Below are positions 8,210-10,648 of a DNA stretch of 10,648 nucleotides, one piece after another (the stretch's first letter is position 1; each line of letters begins with the position of its first letter). Source of the DNA: an uncultured Opitutia bacterium (GTDB lineage: Bacteria > Verrucomicrobiota > Verrucomicrobiia > Opitutales > Opitutaceae). Location: assembly GCA_937952235.1 (NCBI GenBank), contig CALFZM010000073.1, forward strand, positions 1 through 10,648, in the 5' to 3' direction. Both the position numbers and the translations under genes were made by a program. A model generated the notes under the pieces. The model worked only from the letters and a program-made list of their open reading frames with translations, made no database searches and had not been told where the DNA came from.

Positions 8210-8225
8210 GGGCGAGGGTTCGCCC
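8210..8225 (-). other. Small hairpin between sulfatase and alpha-galactosidase genes
   Basis: On the minus strand this is GGGCGA-ACCC-TCGCCC, a perfect 6-bp GC-rich stem with a 4-base loop, sitting 19 bases before the preferred ATG at 8190 and after the sulfatase TAA. It lacks a T-run, so it is not an obvious terminator. It could be an mRNA processing or stability element that sets the level of the last gene relative to the sulfatase, or it could be chance in GC-rich DNA. Confidence 0.3.
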
Positions 8226-8239
8226 TGAATGGCTCGACC

Positions 8240-9556
8240 TTACCGGGTGGACTCATTGCCCCAGAGCGCCGGCACATTCTGGCGGTCCCATTCGCGCCAG
8301 AGTGCTTCGAGGGCCCTCACCTTTTCGGGGTGCTCGGCGGCGCGGTCATGCGCTTCGGCCGGATCGCGGACGACGTCGTAGAGCCCGGTCTTGAGTACCG
8401 GTGGCTTCGCGCTCGAGTCCGACGCGCGAACGAATTTCCAGTCACCCTGGCGAATCGCGTGTTGTTGGCCGTAGCGCCAGAACAAGGTGCGCTCGGGCGG
8501 CGTGGCGATCTTTCCGGTCAGGAAGGGCAGCAGGTTCGCACCGTCGAGCTTCGCTTCCGCGGGCACGCGGACATTCGCGGCGGCCAGCGCGGTGGGCAGA
8601 ATGTCGATCGACAGGATCGGCGCATCCACGACGCGTCCGGCGGGCACCGTGCCTTTCCACTGCAGAACGAAGGGCGCGCGGATGCCGCCTTCCCACAGGG
8701 TGTTCTTGTGGCCGCGCAAGGGCGTGTTGACGGAGCCGTTGCCGGGTGGTGCACCGTTGTCGCTGTGGAAGATCACGAGCGTGCGTTCCTCCTGACCGGA
8801 ATCGCGCAGCGCCTGCAGCACCCGGCCTACGCCCTGGTCGAGCAGCGAGATCATCGCCGCGCATTTGCGGCGCTTTTCGGCGGAGATCGTCGAGAACGAC
8901 TCTTCCGCCCCGGGAGGCAGGTTCATCGGTTCATGCGGCGTGAGAAACGCCAGGTACATGAACCACGGCGCCGAAGGGTGTCGCGCGATGTAGTCGGCGG
9001 CTTCCCGAGCGAGCGCCAGGTCGACGAAGGCATCGTCCGCTGTCTCCTTCCTTCCGTTACGCCACAGCGTCAGCGGCGGAAGCTTGTTCTGGCCGGGCGA
9101 CCAGACGCTGTGATCGAAACCGCGGGCCGTCGGCGCGAACTGCGGCAGGTTGGGATTCCCCAGGTGCCACTTGCCGATATGCGCGGTCGCATACCCGGCG
9201 GACTTGAACCAGTCGGCGGCCGTCTTCTGATCCACCGGCATGCCGACGGGCGCGCGGTCGGCCATCGGATGATTGAGTTCGTGGCCCAAGCGCGTCTGGT
9301 AGCGACCCGTGATCAACCCCGCCCGGCTGGGGCTGCATACCGGCGCCGAGACGTAGCCGTGAGTGAACCGGACGCCGTTCTTCGCGATGGAATCGAGATG
9401 CGGCGTCGGGATGTCGGTGCTGCCCTGCGCGCCGAGATCCGCGTAGCCGAGATCGTCGGCCACGAGATAGAGGATGTTCGGCCGGAGTGGGGTGGACGCG
9501 ACGGCCTGAAGCGGGAACGCCAGCGCCAGGAGCGAAAGGCGGGGGAGGAGTTTCAT
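8240..9556 (-). CDS. Exported sulfatase, formylglycine (Cys) type, with intact catalytic motifs
   Basis: The protein has 438 residues with a signal peptide at 1-20 (MKLLPRLSLLALAFPLQAVA). No Shine-Dalgarno precedes the ATG at 9556. All hallmark residues are visible: LVADDLGYADLG with Asp34-Asp35, the FGly motif PVCSPSR (Cys74, Arg78), IGKWHLG with Lys129 and His131, TPHEP with His208, HSDNGAP with Asp266-Asn267, and RGHKNTLWEGGIRAP with Lys284. The length and motifs fit arylsulfatase A / N-acetylgalactosamine-6-sulfatase-like members of the S1 family, common in marine and gut glycan degraders. It should remove sulfate esters in the periplasm, and needs a formylglycine-generating enzyme encoded elsewhere. 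It lies between the copper-domain gene (54 bases upstream) and the alpha-galactosidase gene (49 bases downstream), which suggests joint action on one glycan. It is clearly divergent from the plus-strand sulfatase, so they are not a recent duplication. Sugar and sulfate position cannot be told. Confidence 0.93.
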   Translation of the reverse strand: MKLLPRLSLLALAFPLQAVASTPLRPNILYLVADDLGYADLGAQGSTDIPTPHLDSIAKNGVRFTHGYVSAPVCSPSRAGLITGRYQTRLGHELNHPMADRAPVGMPVDQKTAADWFKSAGYATAHIGKWHLGNPNLPQFAPTARGFDHSVWSPGQNKLPPLTLWRNGRKETADDAFVDLALAREAADYIARHPSAPWFMYLAFLTPHEPMNLPPGAEESFSTISAEKRRKCAAMISLLDQGVGRVLQALRDSGQEERTLVIFHSDNGAPPGNGSVNTPLRGHKNTLWEGGIRAPFVLQWKGTVPAGRVVDAPILSIDILPTALAAANVRVPAEAKLDGANLLPFLTGKIATPPERTLFWRYGQQHAIRQGDWKFVRASDSSAKPPVLKTGLYDVVRDPAEAHDRAAEHPEKVRALEALWREWDRQNVPALWGNESTR

Positions 9557-9610
9557 GAAGCCGTGTTCGCAGTTGGAGAAAGGATTTCCGTCTAATGAAG
9601 CGTGGATGGA

Positions 9611-10648
9611 TCATTTCACGTGCAGCGTGCCACGCATGAGGATGTGGTGCCCCGGGAAGGTGCAGAGAAACGGATATGCCCCCGGCGTCGTCGGGGCCGT
9701 GAAGGTGATGACTTCTTCCTTGCCGTGATCCACGAGCTTGCTCGCCCAGAGAATGTCGGGGCTCTCGGGGACGAAGCCGACGTCGAAACCCCTCGCGCCG
9801 AGCTCCATGGCCTTCTCGCCCACCGCGTCGGCGGTGCCGGGTTTCACGAGCACGATGTTGTGCGGCATGAAATCGGGATTCGCGAACGTCAGGCGGATCT
9901 TCTTGCCGGCCTGCACGGTGAGCTCCTTCACATCGTACAGCATCTTCTCGGGCACGGTGGCGATGCGGATGTCGGTGAGGTTGGGCCGGTCGGAAACGAT
10001 GCCGGACTTCCTCGCGCCCCACTCCTTCTCGTCAGCGATGACGCCGCCGCGAAACGAGGCTTCCACGTCGAACCAAAGGTGCTTCGCGGTCCGGGCGGCG
10101 AAGCGCGCGTGGGGCTCGGGCGAATTCAGGAGCTGGCCGAGCAACGCGTCATGGCGGACGTTGTGCTGCTGGTGAACCCAGAGGGCCTCGAGCAGGCTGC
10201 GCGCGTCCTCCCTCCTGTTCGGATCGAATCGCTTCATCCACTGCTGCATCGCGGCGATGACCTCCTTCGTGTCGCGTCCGCTCAGCTCGACCCGGGTGCG
10301 GTGACGCACCCCATCCACCGGCGACGTGAGGTTCTCCAGCAGCGCGGCCAGGGGGGCGCCGGCAATGGCGACGGGCTTCTGGAGCGGACGCGCGGTGTAG
10401 ACCATGCGATAGATGCGGCCGCGCTCGCGATTGCGGTTGGGGTCGCGGGCATTGTGCTGCAGGTGGCCGATGATGGGATTGTACCAATCGCTGATGTAGA
10501 GCGCGCCGTCCGCGCCGAAGATCGCATCGGACGGGCGGAAGTTCTTGTCGCCGCTCATCATCAGGCCGCGCGATCTGTCCACGGACGGCGTGCCGTCGGG
10601 CTTGACGGTGGTGACCGCCAGCTCGTCGCCGGCCGGTTCGCCCCAGAC
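9611..10648 (-). CDS. Dehydrogenase-like/HEAT protein with C-terminal azurin-type blue-copper domain (5' end outside window)
   Basis: The open frame runs from the right edge to TGA at 9611-9613, giving 345 residues with the N-terminus missing. An internal GTG at 10582 is not the start, because the frame continues coherently upstream of it. Residues about 37-82 (RPSDAIFGADGALYISDWYN, then PIIGHLQHN and GRIYRM) match the end of the beta-propeller, membrane-bound-dehydrogenase-like domain found in many Verrucomicrobia and Planctomycetes proteins. Residues about 110-190 are helical and HEAT-like, including LLEALWVHQQHNV. The last about 100 residues form a cupredoxin domain: FMPHNIVLV gives His263, and LCTFPGHHILM gives Cys329, His334 and Met338 in the C-x4-H-x3-M spacing of azurin-like type 1 copper sites. 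No CxxCH haem motif is visible in this part. The protein is probably an exported oxidoreductase passing electrons through copper, and likely the first visible gene of the minus-strand operon. Confidence 0.85.
   Translation of the reverse strand, partial: VWGEPAGDELAVTTVKPDGTPSVDRSRGLMMSGDKNFRPSDAIFGADGALYISDWYNPIIGHLQHNARDPNRNRERGRIYRMVYTARPLQKPVAIAGAPLAALLENLTSPVDGVRHRTRVELSGRDTKEVIAAMQQWMKRFDPNRREDARSLLEALWVHQQHNVRHDALLGQLLNSPEPHARFAARTAKHLWFDVEASFRGGVIADEKEWGARKSGIVSDRPNLTDIRIATVPEKMLYDVKELTVQAGKKIRLTFANPDFMPHNIVLVKPGTADAVGEKAMELGARGFDVGFVPESPDILWASKLVDHGKEEVITFTAPTTPGAYPFLCTFPGHHILMRGTLHVK

Noticed and set aside
8240..9556. The two sulfatases as a recent tandem duplication
   Set aside because: They differ in the FGly flanks (CIPSR versus CSPSR), the GKWH region and overall sequence, and so come from different subfamilies.
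7883..9595. Long plus-strand open frame opposite the sulfatase and glycosidase genes
   Set aside because: It spans two real genes on the other strand, is Arg/Gly-rich and has no domain signal; it is typical of GC-rich antisense frames.
9057..10022. Minus-strand open frame bridging the copper-domain and sulfatase genes in another frame
   Set aside because: It crosses a gene boundary and is His/Arg/Pro-rich. The copper-ligand and sulfatase motifs are in the other frames.

Overview
This window (about 65% GC by eye) looks like a carbohydrate-utilisation locus from a high-GC, Gram-negative member of the PVC group, most likely Verrucomicrobiota of the Opitutaceae type. That placement is inference. 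It rests on the TonB-dependent receptor style (carboxypeptidase-regulatory-like N-terminus, no SusD partner), two FGly-type sulfatases, and a protein joining a dehydrogenase-like region, a HEAT-like stretch and a C-terminal blue-copper domain, an architecture common in Verrucomicrobia and Planctomycetes.

Layout. (1) 1-1024, minus: a secreted Sel1/TPR-like repeat protein whose 3' end lies beyond the left edge. (2) 1025-1592: a divergent intergenic region holding a probable broken gene remnant (1187-1393, minus, one in-frame TAG) and the leaders of both flanking genes. (3) 1593-4766 and 4786-6120, plus: a TonB-dependent outer-membrane receptor followed after 19 bases by an exported sulfatase, probably one operon. 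(4) 6121-10648, minus: a second probable operon, transcribed as copper-domain protein (5' end beyond the right edge), then a second exported sulfatase, then a GH36/GH27-like alpha-galactosidase. The two operons converge. Their stop codons abut at 6120/6121 with no spacer, and a perfect 10-bp inverted repeat lies inside the last codons of the alpha-galactosidase gene.

Taken together, the receptor would import oligosaccharides, the two sulfatases would desulfate them, and the clan-D glycosidase would remove alpha-linked galactose (or a related sugar). This suggests use of a sulfated alpha-galactose-containing glycan, such as an algal galactan or a sulfated host or mucin glycan. The substrate is inference. 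No sulfatase-maturing enzyme, transport permease or regulator lies in the window.

No tRNA, rRNA, CRISPR array, insertion sequence or phage gene was recognised. No striking new system was found. The most unusual points are the triple-use convergent junction, the altered GKWH-type motif of the first sulfatase, and the gene remnant.
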